Of a DNA stretch of 64,000 nucleotides, positions 31,083 to 39,862 are shown one piece after another. Origin of the DNA: Thermoleophilaceae bacterium. Its GTDB lineage: Bacteria > Actinomycetota > Thermoleophilia > Solirubrobacterales > JACPNS01. Where the stretch lies: the NCBI GenBank assembly GCA_016462645.1, contig JAEMSX010000003.1, positions 1-64,000 of the forward strand, read 5' to 3'. How positions within the stretch are numbered: the stretch's first letter is position 1; every line of letters starts with the position of its first letter. A program made the translations under genes and the position numbers. The notes beneath the pieces are model-generated. The model made no database searches. It had not been told where the DNA came from and worked only from the letters and a program-made list of their open reading frames with translations.

Positions 31083-32144
31083 TCACAGAGGCCAGCTGAA
31101 TCCGCGGCGCTCGTCCGGTGGCGGGACGGGAAGCGGCGATGCCGGCGCGTTCTCGACCGGGTCATTCCCGTGGTAATCCGCCGGCGCCGCGTCATTGGGC
31201 GTGTCCGGATAGAACACGCTGGCGATCGCGTGCAACTGCGCCCGACCGACCGACAACTCGAACTGCCCGCCCGAATACATCTCGATCTCGCGCTCCTCGC
31301 AGTACTCGATCACGGCCAGCAGTTCGCTCAGCGGCCCGAAGCGCGAAGGCTTGATGTTCATGCCGCGCGGCGGGAACTCAAGTGCCTCGATGTCTGCCAC
31401 GCCATGCATCGGCGCGTCCCACGTCAGCCGCTCCACTACGCCGGGCGCCTCAAGCAGCGGCCGGGTCTCATCGGTGAACGCCGCGTCCTCGATCCACGCG
31501 TCCGGGAAGCACTCGATCGAGTCGCGGTACATCCGCTCGGTCGGCGGATTATCGACCGGGCTGTCGGTGTAGAAGCCCTTCAGGTCGACCTGGCGCACGA
31601 GGCCCGTCGCGCCCAGCTGCTCGAACAGTTCACGCGACCACGAGTTCTCGGCGTCGAGCTTGAACTCGAGCCACGGCGCCACCTTGAGCCAGTTCTCAAC
31701 GCGCGAAATCTCTGGCGGCTCGCCGAGCCGGAGAGAAAGAATGAAGCGCACCGGCAGTGGCTCACGGCCGAGCACGGTCGCAAAATCGGTTCCGTTCTGA
31801 CGCAGCGCGAGGTCCAGAGCCGCGCTCTCGAATCCCCACGTCCGGTAGTTCTCAGAGACCTCGCGCACGGGCGGCGCCGCCCACAGCGGCAGCGTCTTCA
31901 GGTGCTTTGAGAACTCATCGAACGAGCCCTCGAAAGTGAGGTCGATCTTCGCGTCCAGCTGCAGAACGTCGTGATCGAGCGTGTCGTAGGTGACGTCCTC
32001 ACCACGTCCGGTCTCGCCGAGTCCGTGCAGCACGATCTCCGTCGTCACGCGGTCGAAACCGCTTGACACCGCGAGCTCGTGGCGGACAAATTCCGAGGAT
32101 TCGATCTTCAGTGGGAGATCCGCGAACGCGGCGTAGTAGCTCAT
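31083..32144 (-). CDS. Enolase-superfamily-like protein (OSBS/mandelate racemase type), divergent
   Basis: About 353 residues. The second half has the order of motifs expected from an enolase-superfamily barrel: WLEFKLDAENSW, VRQVDLKGFY, DAWIEDAAFTDE and MNIKPSRFGPLSELL, then EIEMYSGGQFELSVGRAQL near the end. The usual KxK base motif is KLD here and metal ligands are not in textbook positions, so catalysis is uncertain. A proline-rich tail (PASPLPVPPPDERRGF) follows. ATG 32144 is preferred over TTG 32150 because TACATT ends five bases upstream of it. It lies in tandem with the hydrolase, 45 bp apart. The reaction is not predictable. Confidence 0.6.
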   Translation of the reverse strand: MSYYAAFADLPLKIESSEFVRHELAVSSGFDRVTTEIVLHGLGETGRGEDVTYDTLDHDVLQLDAKIDLTFEGSFDEFSKHLKTLPLWAAPPVREVSENYRTWGFESAALDLALRQNGTDFATVLGREPLPVRFILSLRLGEPPEISRVENWLKVAPWLEFKLDAENSWSRELFEQLGATGLVRQVDLKGFYTDSPVDNPPTERMYRDSIECFPDAWIEDAAFTDETRPLLEAPGVVERLTWDAPMHGVADIEALEFPPRGMNIKPSRFGPLSELLAVIEYCEEREIEMYSGGQFELSVGRAQLHAIASVFYPDTPNDAAPADYHGNDPVENAPASPLPVPPPDERRGFSWPL

Positions 32145-32200
32145 CGCCAAATGTAATCAGGCAACGTCCACCGGATCTCCCACCGGGACCTCTCAGGCGG

Positions 32201-32689
32201 CTACTTGACCTCGAGCGACGTGTACATGCCCTGCTCGTAGTGACCGGGCAGGTTGCAGACCAGCACGTACTTGCCGGCCTTCAGGTCAATTGAGTCCTTG
32301 CCGGATTTCCCGGGACCCAGGTCTGGGATCTCGCCGACGCTGTCGTCCTCGCTGACTTCGCCGTCCTTGACGGGGAGGTCAGCTGCGGGCGTGTCGGTCT
32401 TGAGCACGACCAGCTCGTGCGGGACCTTGCCGACGTTGTCGGCGGTGAAGGCCACGCTCCCGGTCTTCGCGACCGGTGCATCCGACTTGATCGACCACTC
32501 ATCGAGGGTCGTGTTGACGGTGCTCACCGGGGTGCTCGAGTCGCTTGAGTCGGTCGCTCCGGCTGTGTCCGTGACGGCGGGTTTGGTGGTCGTGTTCGGC
32601 GAATCGTCAGACCCGCATCCGGCGATCGCGACCGCGATCACGAGCGACACGAGCGCAAGCACGGCAAAGCGTGCATTGAGTTTCTTCAT
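32201..32689 (-). CDS. Cupredoxin-domain lipoprotein (sulfocyanin/plastocyanin-like)
   Basis: 162 residues. Lipoprotein signal: MKKLNARFAV, hydrophobic core, lipobox VAIAGC with Cys25. A Thr/Ser-rich linker (residues 30-60) leads to one cupredoxin domain with type 1 copper ligands His91 (KVPHELVV), Cys145, His150 and Met155 (VCNLPGHYEQGM). It probably carries electrons or copper at the outer face of the membrane. ATG 32689 has AGGAGG nine bases upstream; an upstream in-frame extension lacks a signal peptide start and was discarded. Divergent from the VOC dioxygenase gene, with an inverted repeat in its leader. Confidence 0.88.
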   Translation of the reverse strand: MKKLNARFAVLALVSLVIAVAIAGCGSDDSPNTTTKPAVTDTAGATDSSDSSTPVSTVNTTLDEWSIKSDAPVAKTGSVAFTADNVGKVPHELVVLKTDTPAADLPVKDGEVSEDDSVGEIPDLGPGKSGKDSIDLKAGKYVLVCNLPGHYEQGMYTSLEVK

Positions 32690-32716
32690 GGTTTGGTGCC
32701 TCCTGGGGTGAACGAA

Positions 32717-32739
32717 AACCGGTTGGCTGTCAACCGGTT
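32717..32739. promoter_or_regulatory. Inverted repeat AACCGGTTG-N5-CAACCGGTT
   Basis: Perfect nine-base arms separated by GCTGT, each containing the palindrome AACCGGTT. It lies 28-50 bases upstream of the cupredoxin start and about 47 bases upstream of the divergent dioxygenase. It could be an operator or a leader hairpin. Confidence 0.55.
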
Positions 32740-32772
32740 GATGTGATTGCTTTCTGGATCTTCTCATTCATG

Positions 32773-32778
32773 TAGCTT
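32773..32778 (+). promoter_or_regulatory. -10 element of a leaderless promoter (VOC dioxygenase)
   Basis: TAGCTT ends seven bases before ATG 32786. Confidence 0.45.
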
Positions 32779-32785
32779 TCAGGCG

Positions 32786-33712
32786 ATGAGACTCGAGGGC
32801 ATTCATCACATCACGGCGATCACGGGCGATGCGCGCAAGAACGTTGAGTTCTACGTCGGCACGCTCGGTCTGCGCCTCGTGAAGAAGACCGTCAACCAGG
32901 ACGACCCGACGGTCTACCACCTCTTCTACGGCGACGAGCGCGGTGATCCGGGCATGGATCTGACCTTCTTCGAGTACCCCGGTGCCGTCCAGGGTCGCGC
33001 GGGCGCGGGCAGCGCCCACACGATCGGCTGGCGCGTCGGTTCTGATTCGACGCTCGACTTCTGGGAGCAGCGCCTCGCCAAAGAAGGCTTCGAAACCGCG
33101 CGCGAGGACGGCGGACTCACCTTCCGTGACCCCGAAGGACTGCGCCACCTGCTGACGGTCTACTCCGGCGATCAGCCCGCGCTCTCCGCAATCGCGCCGG
33201 ACATCCCGGCCGAGCACGCGCTCCAGGGCTTTGACGGCGTGCGCGTGTACGCGGCCGATCCCCAGCGCAGCGCAGCGATGCTCGAGGAAGTGCTCGGCTT
33301 CAAACAGGGCGAGCCCGGCGAGTGGCAGGTCGGCGGAGACCTGCGCTCCTCCTACTACGAGTACGACCCGGCCCCGGACGCCCCGGCGATCCAGGGTGCC
33401 GGCAGCGTGCACCACGTCGCCTTCGCCACCTACCCGGAGGATCAGGATCGCTGGCAGAAGCACATGACCACCGCGCATGCCCACGCGACGCCGGTGATCG
33501 ATCGTTTCTACTTCAAGTCGATCTACTTCCGTGAGCCGTCCGGCGTGCTCTTCGAGCTCGCCACCATGGGCCCGGGCTTCACGGCTGACGAGCCGCTTGA
33601 GGAGCTCGGCCAGAATCTCTCGCTGCCGCCCGACTTCGAGCACCTGCGCGAGCGCCTCGCGGGAGTGCTCACGCCGCTGCCGGACCCGCGCGGCGAGCGC
33701 AGCGGTGTTTGA
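32786..33712 (+). CDS. VOC-family ring-cleaving dioxygenase (MhqO-like)
   Basis: 308 residues with two glyoxalase/VOC modules. Module 1 starts LEGIHHITAITGDARKNVEFY; module 2 starts LQGFDGVRVYAADPQRSAAML and contains GAGSVHHVAFAT. Metal ligand candidates are the HH of IHHITAI, the His of HHVAF, and the glutamate in GVLFELATMGPGF. The set matches MhqO/LinE-like hydroquinone dioxygenases or related glyoxalase-like proteins. The ATG start fits both the family N-terminus and the -10 spacing. Substrate is inferred only. Confidence 0.85.
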   Translation: MRLEGIHHITAITGDARKNVEFYVGTLGLRLVKKTVNQDDPTVYHLFYGDERGDPGMDLTFFEYPGAVQGRAGAGSAHTIGWRVGSDSTLDFWEQRLAKEGFETAREDGGLTFRDPEGLRHLLTVYSGDQPALSAIAPDIPAEHALQGFDGVRVYAADPQRSAAMLEEVLGFKQGEPGEWQVGGDLRSSYYEYDPAPDAPAIQGAGSVHHVAFATYPEDQDRWQKHMTTAHAHATPVIDRFYFKSIYFREPSGVLFELATMGPGFTADEPLEELGQNLSLPPDFEHLRERLAGVLTPLPDPRGERSGV

Positions 33713-33844
33713 ACCAACTGGCACGCTGAACGCCTGAGAGCGACTGCATGCGGGCAAGACCCGACGGGCGCTCCGCGACATTCGCCGCCGACATCGAGTC
33801 ACTGGATGTTGGCTGCTGAAGCGATCCGATGGGGTTTGAACTCG

Positions 33845-33850
33845 TAGAAT
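33845..33850 (+). promoter_or_regulatory. -10 element of a leaderless promoter (LuxR-type regulator)
   Basis: TAGAAT ends seven bases before GTG 33858. Confidence 0.55.
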
Positions 33851-33857
33851 CGGGCGG

Positions 33858-36686
33858 GTGACAACACCCCACCTGCCGACCGGCTCCCGAGCCCTGCACG
33901 AGCGCGAGCGCGAGATCGCTCTGCTCGACCAAGCCCTGCTCGATGCGAAGGCCGATGAGTCACGACTTGTTCTGATCGAAGGGCAGGCCGGGATCGGCAA
34001 ATCGCGACTGCTGCTCGAGATGCGTCGCATGGCCGAGGCGGCCGGCTTTGCGGTTGTGATCGCGCGCGGCTACGAGTTCGAGCGCGATTACGCCTTCGGG
34101 ATGCTGCGCCAGCTGATCAGTAACGCGCAGCGCGATGTCAGCGAGAGCGAGATCCTCAACAATGCGAATGCCGCCGACGAGCTGATGGCGGCCTTCGGCG
34201 CCGACGAGGGTGAAGCGGCGAACACCTTCACGATCTTCGAGGGTTGTTACTGGGCGACGATTCGCGCTGCTGAGACGATCCCGATTCTGATCGCGATCGA
34301 CGACCTGCAGTGGTGCGATCGCCCGTCGCTCGAGTACCTCGCGTATCTGGCGCGCCGTATCGAGTCGCAGCCGATCGTGATCGCCGCAACCGTGCGCCCA
34401 GCCGACAGCAGCGCCGGCGCCGCAGCGGTGCGCGAGCTGATGAGCGATCCGAACCGTCTGTCGATCTCGCCGCATCCGCTGGGCTCGGCCGCGGCCGGTG
34501 CGATGACGGCCGAGCGGCTTGGTCACGAATCTCCGGACAACGCCTTCGTCGACGAGATGGTCACGATCACCGGCGGCAATCCGCTGCTGATCGATGAGCT
34601 GCTCAAGGAGCTTGCGGCCGAGGGCGTCGAACCGACCGCTGACAATGTCGCAAAGCTGCGCGAGCTCGGCCCGCGCGCCGCCTCACGCTCGGTTCTGCTG
34701 CGGCTGGCTCGTCTGGACCAGCCGTGTACTGACATCGCCCGCGCTCTGACGATCTTCGGCGAAGGCGCGTCCGATGCGCTGCTCTCTGAGTTCACCGGCC
34801 TCGACGAGCAGGCGATCGCCGACGCGATCGCCAAGAACGTTCAGGCCGAGATTCTGCGCGACGATCAGCCGCTCGGGTTCGTCCACCCACTCGTGCGTGA
34901 AGCGATCTATGCGGACATTCCCGCCGGCGAGCGCGAGCTGATGCACCTGCGCGCGGCCCGCCAGCTCGATGCCGGCGGCGAGAGCTCACAGCGGATTGCG
35001 GCGCAGCTGATCAACGTGCCGCCGCGCGGCGACGAATGGGTCGCGGACAAGTTGCGTCACGCCGGCTCGATCGCGATGAGCCGTGGCATCGTCTCGGCGG
35101 CCGTCAGCTACTACTCGCGCGCATACGCCGAACCCGTTCCCAAGTCCGAGCGCGCCGACCTCCTGCGCGACCTCGGCATCGCCGAGGCGCTGGCCAACAA
35201 GCTCGAGGGCGCAGACCACCTGATCGAGGCTTGGAATCAGCTTGATGATCCGGTTCAGCGCGGGTTCATCGCGGTCATACTGCTGCGGCTCCTGAGCCTT
35301 GCGCAACGCAATCAGGAGGGTGTTGAAATCGCCGAACGCACGCTCGAACAGCTCGGCCCCGAGCAGGATGCGCTGCGTCAGCGCATTCAGAACGGACTCG
35401 TTTCGATCTCCTTGATGGACCCTGCTGTGCGCCCGTTCGAATTGATCGCAGATCTGCTCGACGACGCACGCAATCACGGCGACAGCGTCGAGGCGCGGAT
35501 GTACGACGGCGCGATGTGTTACGGCAAGATGCTGCGCAACGACCCGGCCGAAGAATGTGTCGAGCTCGCCCTTCGTGCGGTCTCGGACGACTCGCTCCAC
35601 CAGTTTGACAACGCAGGGTTTCCGTGGATCGGCGCGGTCGTTACGTTGGCGGTCGCCGACGACCCGCGGGCCCTCGACGTCTGCGACCGCTCTCTGGCCG
35701 CGGCCGGTCAGGGCGGCGCGGTCTACGTGCCGGCGGTCGCGCGTGGTTTCAAGGGCTGGGCACTGATGCTGCGCGGCGACCTCCAGGGCGCCTTTGAGGT
35801 GCTTGAGCTGGCAAAGGCCGATGTCGAGCTGTTTGATCTGCGCCTCGGCTACACGCAGGTCGCCGCGATGCTCACGCTTGCTTGCGTGGAGCAGGGCGAC
35901 CTTGCCCGCGCCGAGCGCGAACTCGAATTCGGCGAGGCTCACGTCACGCCCGGCACGCAGCGCATCATCTGGCTCGGCGCGAAGCTGCATCTCCTGGTCG
36001 AGCAGGGCAAGAACGAAGAGGCTGTCGCCGTCTGCGAGCTGATCGAAGCGGCCGGCATGGATCAGATGATCGAAAACCCGGCGTGGCTCCCCTGGCGCTC
36101 GCTCAAGGCAGAAGCGCTGGACGGCCTCGATCGCACCGACGAGGCGCTCGTGCTCGCCGCGGCAGAGGTTGAGGCCGCGCGCAGGTGGGGCGCGCCCAAG
36201 GCGCTCGGCCGCGCGCTGCGCATCCACGGTCAGCTCAAACGTCGCAAGGGCATGGCCGAGATCGAGGAGTCGGTCGCGATCCTCAAGGACTCGCCGGCGA
36301 TTCTCGAATACGGATGGTCGCTGGCGGCGCTCGGCACGGCGCTGCGTCACGAGCGCAAGAGCGTCGAGGCCCGCGAGCCGCTCGGCGAGGCGCTGGAGAT
36401 CGCCGCTCGCGCCGGGGCCGTCGGCCTCGAGCGCCACGTCAAGGATGAGATCGCCGCAACCGGCGCAGCACCGCGCGTGACCGACTTCCAGGGCATGGAC
36501 GCGCTCACGCCGAGCGAGAAGCGCGTCGCCGGGCTTGCTGTTGAGGGCATGACCAACCGCGAGATCGCCCAGAGCCTTTTTGTCACCCCGAAGACGATCG
36601 AGGTCCACCTCTCGAACGTCTACCGCAAGCTCGACGTCAAGTCACGTCGCGAATTGCCCGGGGTTTTCGTCGCTGAAGCCGCTTAG
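33858..36686 (+). CDS. Large ATP-binding LuxR-family (LAL) transcriptional regulator
   Basis: 942 residues. N-terminal STAND/AAA ATPase with Walker A GQAGIGKS (residues 42-49) and Walker B ILIAIDDLQWCD; a long central helical region of TPR-like repeats (about residues 370-860); and a C-terminal LuxR HTH in the last 60 residues (LTPSEKRVAGLAVEGMTNRE ... TIEVHLSNVYRKLDVKSR). The family senses metabolites or partners through the TPR region and activates nearby or distant operons. It lies 136 bp upstream of the BBE-like flavoenzyme gene, on the same strand, with an inverted repeat between them, so that gene is a candidate target (inference). Confidence 0.93.
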   Translation: MTTPHLPTGSRALHEREREIALLDQALLDAKADESRLVLIEGQAGIGKSRLLLEMRRMAEAAGFAVVIARGYEFERDYAFGMLRQLISNAQRDVSESEILNNANAADELMAAFGADEGEAANTFTIFEGCYWATIRAAETIPILIAIDDLQWCDRPSLEYLAYLARRIESQPIVIAATVRPADSSAGAAAVRELMSDPNRLSISPHPLGSAAAGAMTAERLGHESPDNAFVDEMVTITGGNPLLIDELLKELAAEGVEPTADNVAKLRELGPRAASRSVLLRLARLDQPCTDIARALTIFGEGASDALLSEFTGLDEQAIADAIAKNVQAEILRDDQPLGFVHPLVREAIYADIPAGERELMHLRAARQLDAGGESSQRIAAQLINVPPRGDEWVADKLRHAGSIAMSRGIVSAAVSYYSRAYAEPVPKSERADLLRDLGIAEALANKLEGADHLIEAWNQLDDPVQRGFIAVILLRLLSLAQRNQEGVEIAERTLEQLGPEQDALRQRIQNGLVSISLMDPAVRPFELIADLLDDARNHGDSVEARMYDGAMCYGKMLRNDPAEECVELALRAVSDDSLHQFDNAGFPWIGAVVTLAVADDPRALDVCDRSLAAAGQGGAVYVPAVARGFKGWALMLRGDLQGAFEVLELAKADVELFDLRLGYTQVAAMLTLACVEQGDLARAERELEFGEAHVTPGTQRIIWLGAKLHLLVEQGKNEEAVAVCELIEAAGMDQMIENPAWLPWRSLKAEALDGLDRTDEALVLAAAEVEAARRWGAPKALGRALRIHGQLKRRKGMAEIEESVAILKDSPAILEYGWSLAALGTALRHERKSVEAREPLGEALEIAARAGAVGLERHVKDEIAATGAAPRVTDFQGMDALTPSEKRVAGLAVEGMTNREIAQSLFVTPKTIEVHLSNVYRKLDVKSRRELPGVFVAEAA

Positions 36687-36702
36687 GGACCTGACGAAAA
36701 CT

Positions 36703-36731
36703 TAGGGGGTCAGTTTGGGGGTGACCCCCTA
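36703..36731. promoter_or_regulatory. 10-bp perfect inverted repeat upstream of the flavoenzyme
   Basis: TAGGGGGTCA (36703-36712) and TGACCCCCTA (36722-36731) with a nine-base spacer. There is no T-run, so an operator is more likely than a terminator, although it also sits 17 bases after the regulator's stop. Confidence 0.5.
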
Positions 36732-36821
36732 TGAACGCGCATTGCTGCGCGCGGATACTGCCTGCGTAATCAAGTTTCGCTCGCCTTTGCGACATCGCTC
36801 ATCACACAGGAGTCCATCCCC

Positions 36822-38198
36822 ATGTTTCTCTCAGAAGCCCGCATCACAGACATCGCCCAGCTCCGCGACCGCATCTGGGGTGAAGTCATCACCCCGTACG
36901 ACAGCAACTGGGATGAGGCCCGCCAGGTCTTCAACCTCAGCACCGACCAGCAGCCCGCAGCCATCGTCTACGCCGAATCGGCCGAAGACGTCGCGGCCGC
37001 GGTGCGCTTCGCCCGCAAGCACGACATGCGCGTCGCCCCGCAGACGACCGGCCACAACGCCGGGCCGCTCACCCCAAACCTCGAGAACACCCTGATCGTC
37101 AAGACGACCCGCATGAAGGGCGTCGAGATCAACACCGAGACCCGCATCGCTCGCGTCCAGGCCGGCACGGTCTGGGGCGAGGTCACGTCCCGCCTCGAAG
37201 GCACCGGGCTGGCGGCGCTCCACGGATCCTCCCCCACCGTGGGCGTCGTCGGCTACTCCCTCACCGGCGGCGTCGGCTGGCAGGCCAGAAAGCACGGAAT
37301 GCAGGTCAACCAGATCACCGTGATCGAACTCGTCAATGAGTTCGGCGAGACGATCCGCGCGTCAGAGGACGTCCACCCGGACCTCTTCTGGGCACTGCGC
37401 GGAGGCGGAGGAAACTTCGGCGTCGTCACGGCGATGGAGTTCCGCCTCGTGCCGACCCCGCAGGCCCACGCCGGCATGTTGATCTGGCCGTGGGAAGAAG
37501 CCGAGGACGTCTTCACGACCTGGCTTGAAATGCTCCCGCAGCTTCCCGAGGAGTTCACGACCACCTGCCGCCTGGTGCAGATGCCGCCGTTCGAGGAGAT
37601 CCCGGCGTTCCTGCGCGGCCGTCAGCTCGTGATCTTCAACGGCGCCCATCTCGGTGACCGCGAGGAGGCGGCGAAACTGCTCGCTCCGCTGCGCGCGCTG
37701 AACCCCGAGATCGACACGTTTGAGGACGTCGACCCGTCGGCACTCTCGCTCCTGCACATGGACCCCGAGGACCCGATTCCGTACGCCGCCGACCACATGC
37801 TGCTCGACATGGTTGACGCGCAGACGGTCAAGGAACTCGTGGCCGCAGCCGGTGCCGGCAGCGATTCCCCGATGGGGGTCGTCGAGCTGCGTCACACCGG
37901 CGGAGCGCTCTCGCGCTGCGAGCCGGGAAGCGGCGCACGCACGAACCTCCCGGGCGAGATGCTGTATTTCACGGTCGGAGCGCTGATGCCCGGACTGCCG
38001 CCGGAGGCGCTCGATGCGCAGGCCGGGAAGGTCCGCGCAATCCTTGAGCCGCACAAGGCCGAGCAGGACTACCTGAACTTCAGCGAGGAAGCCGGAAAGC
38101 TGGGCGATTTCTTCGACCCGCACACGCTCAGCCGCCTCGCGAAGATCAAGGCCGAGTACGACCAGTCCAATCGGTTCCAGGGCAACTTCGAGCTCTGA
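36822..38198 (+). CDS. FAD-linked oxidoreductase, berberine-bridge-enzyme-like
   Basis: 458 residues. PCMH-type FAD domain: PAAIVYAESAEDVAAAVRFA, RVAPQTTGHNAGPL (the histidine that carries covalent FAD in this family), GVVGYSLTGGVGWQARKHG, and FWALRGGGGNFGVVTAMEF. The C-terminal substrate domain ends with the BBE-like YLNFSEEAG. The second covalent cysteine common in some BBE enzymes is not evident. AGGAG eight bases before ATG 36822 is a clear ribosome binding site. Probably oxidises a sugar or secondary metabolite; followed by a strong terminator, so monocistronic. Confidence 0.9.
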   Translation: MFLSEARITDIAQLRDRIWGEVITPYDSNWDEARQVFNLSTDQQPAAIVYAESAEDVAAAVRFARKHDMRVAPQTTGHNAGPLTPNLENTLIVKTTRMKGVEINTETRIARVQAGTVWGEVTSRLEGTGLAALHGSSPTVGVVGYSLTGGVGWQARKHGMQVNQITVIELVNEFGETIRASEDVHPDLFWALRGGGGNFGVVTAMEFRLVPTPQAHAGMLIWPWEEAEDVFTTWLEMLPQLPEEFTTTCRLVQMPPFEEIPAFLRGRQLVIFNGAHLGDREEAAKLLAPLRALNPEIDTFEDVDPSALSLLHMDPEDPIPYAADHMLLDMVDAQTVKELVAAAGAGSDSPMGVVELRHTGGALSRCEPGSGARTNLPGEMLYFTVGALMPGLPPEALDAQAGKVRAILEPHKAEQDYLNFSEEAGKLGDFFDPHTLSRLAKIKAEYDQSNRFQGNFEL

Positions 38199-38225
38199 TC
38201 CTCTCCCCAGAACCCCCCGCGCACG

Positions 38226-38272
38226 AAATGGACGGACCTTGCAGCATTCGACTGCGAGATCCGTCCATTTTT
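38226..38272 (+). terminator. Rho-independent terminator after the flavoenzyme
   Basis: AAATGGACGGA (38226-38236) pairs with TCCGTCCATTT (38260-38270) and is followed by TT; an inner GCAG/CTGC helix is possible. Confidence 0.85.
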
Positions 38273-38330
38273 GCGTATCCGGTTGCTGTACATTGAAACC
38301 ACCAAACCCACTTCCCAAAGGAATCCAATC

Positions 38331-38750
38331 ATGGGCATGTTCAAGCAGATGAAAGACATGAAAAACATGGTCGAGCAGGCGCCCGACATGATCAACCAGG
38401 CGCAGCAGCTCGGCGCGCAGGCGCAGGAGATGCAGGCAGCCCAGCAGGCCGCCGCGATGCAGGCGCAGCAGCAGGCGATGGCCAACGCCAACGCCGCGGC
38501 AGCAGCCGGCGGAACGACCGCCGACGGAGCGGATTTCTCGCCGATCAACGGCGTCACGCTTGAGCAGTACGCATCGATCTGCAAGAGCCTCGGCGCGGGT
38601 GCCGCAGACCCGGCTCAGGCTCACGCTGCTGCTGGCGCAGCCGGCATCAGCCCCGAGGACTGGGACGCCGCAACCGCCGGCTGGGGCCAGCGCATGCAGG
38701 GCGGCACCGCCGTGGGCCAGAAGTTCAACGCCCTCTACCAGGCAGGCTGA
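38331..38750 (+). CDS. Gln/Ala-rich small protein, unknown (first gene of a four-gene operon)
   Basis: 139 residues, no signal or membrane helix. N-terminus MGMFKQMKDMKNMVEQAPD, then a coiled-coil-prone Q/A/M-rich stretch (residues 25-58), and a C-terminal folded part with GVTLEQYASICKSLGAG and GISPEDWDAATAGWGQRM. AAAGGA about nine bases before the ATG acts as ribosome binding site. The next gene starts three bases after the stop and has a similar N-terminus (MGFFKSMNELQKQSKE), suggesting an ancient relation or a shared docking helix. Function unknown. Confidence 0.75.
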   Translation: MGMFKQMKDMKNMVEQAPDMINQAQQLGAQAQEMQAAQQAAAMQAQQQAMANANAAAAAGGTTADGADFSPINGVTLEQYASICKSLGAGAADPAQAHAAAGAAGISPEDWDAATAGWGQRMQGGTAVGQKFNALYQAG

Positions 38751-38753
38751 CGT

Positions 38754-39161
38754 ATGGGTTTCTTCAAAAGCATGAACGAACTGCAGAAGCAGTCCAAGGA
38801 GATCCAGAAGAACTGGGATCCCGGGCAGCAGATGGCAGACGGCATGGAGAAGATGAAAGAAGCCAATGCGATGATGGCCGCCCAGACACAGGCGGCCAAC
38901 CTCGCGGTCTCCGGCAAGGACGCCACGGCGTCGATCGTCGGCGTCGCCCAGACCGGTGCGATGGTCAACTTCCAGCCCACGATGCAGATCGACATGACCG
39001 TCTTCCCCGAGGGCGGCGTGCCGTACCCGGTGTCGGTCACGCAGGTCGTCGAGACGCCGTACCTCTCCAAGGCCGTTCCCGGCGCGCAGATCAAGCTCAA
39101 GGTTGACCAGACGGATCCGAACGTCGTCTGGATCGACTGGGCTTCGTCGCTCGCGCTGTAA
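38754..39161 (+). CDS. Small soluble protein, unknown (second gene of operon)
   Basis: 135 residues. The N-terminal amphipathic helix MGFFKSMNELQKQSKEIQK parallels that of the preceding protein. After a linker comes a beta-rich domain (ATASIVGVAQTGAMVNFQPT, MQIDMTVFPEGG, PYPVSVTQVVETPYL, AQIKLKVDQTDPN, WIDWASSLAL) that resembles a small beta-barrel of the kind that also occurs next to SHOCT-type helices. Its stop overlaps the start of the membrane protein gene (TAATG). No enzyme motif. Confidence 0.75.
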   Translation: MGFFKSMNELQKQSKEIQKNWDPGQQMADGMEKMKEANAMMAAQTQAANLAVSGKDATASIVGVAQTGAMVNFQPTMQIDMTVFPEGGVPYPVSVTQVVETPYLSKAVPGAQIKLKVDQTDPNVVWIDWASSLAL

Positions 39162-39862
39162 TGGCAGCTGATTCGAACGATCGCGGCGGCGGGCCTCTGG
39201 CGCTCGCCGCCGTCTTCGTCGGCGCTGCGGGCTTTGCCGCGTGCCTCACCGCCGTCTACAGCGCGATGCGCGACCTGATGATCAATCAGGGAGGATCGTG
39301 CGCGTCCGGCGGTCCGTACGCGATCAATCCCGATCAGGTCTGCGCCGCAGGTCAGACCTGGCTGCTGATGGGCGGGATCATCCTCGGGCTCGTCTTCGGC
39401 GGGATTCTCGTCGGCGCCTCGAGTTGGTACGGCGGCGTCAAGCTCTCCGGAGTGGGCCTGCTGATGTGGGCGGCCCTGTTCGGCGCGCTCGGGTTCAACT
39501 TTCTGCAGCTCGGGTTCGACCCGCCGCCGAAGATGAGCAGCGGCACGGGCTGGATCGTCTGCGGCGTGGTCTTCTGGCTGATGGCGCTGGGCGGATTGAT
39601 CCCCGGACTCATGGCGCTCGGCAGCTACTTCAAGGACAGCGCCAATCCCGAAGCGGCCGAGCCCATCTTCGATGCGCCGATCGTGCGGGCCAACGTTTCG
39701 TTCGAGCGGAACATGCCCGGCGACCCGATGTTCGGCATGACCGACCCGAGCCAGATGAATACGCCGCCGACGGCCGAGCAGGCGCCGGAGCGCAAGATCG
39801 AATCGACCAACGACTTCATCGACCCGGTGACCGGCGAGCGAACGGGAGGCGACGATGGGTAA
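39161..39862 (+). CDS. Four-helix membrane protein, unknown (third gene of operon)
   Basis: 233 residues. Predicted helices: LALAAVFVGAAGFAACLTAV, LLMGGIILGLVFGGILVGA, VGLLMWAALFGALGFNFLQL and IVCGVVFWLMALGGLIPGLM. Between helices 1 and 2 is a probably extracytoplasmic loop with two cysteines (SCASGG and VCAAG). A hydrophilic C-terminal tail of about 75 residues (from FKDSANPEAAEP) is proline- and charge-rich. Overlaps both neighbours by a few bases, so translation is coupled. No family recognised. Confidence 0.75.
   Translation: MAADSNDRGGGPLALAAVFVGAAGFAACLTAVYSAMRDLMINQGGSCASGGPYAINPDQVCAAGQTWLLMGGIILGLVFGGILVGASSWYGGVKLSGVGLLMWAALFGALGFNFLQLGFDPPPKMSSGTGWIVCGVVFWLMALGGLIPGLMALGSYFKDSANPEAAEPIFDAPIVRANVSFERNMPGDPMFGMTDPSQMNTPPTAEQAPERKIESTNDFIDPVTGERTGGDDG

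Noticed and set aside
30129-31910. Plus-strand open frame of 593 codons
   Set aside because: Antisense to the hydrolase and the enolase-superfamily gene, both of which have family motifs; the translation is Arg-rich and without domains, typical of a high-GC shadow frame.
32768-34030. Minus-strand open frame of 420 codons
   Set aside because: Antisense to the VOC dioxygenase and the start of the LuxR-type regulator, which carry real motifs.
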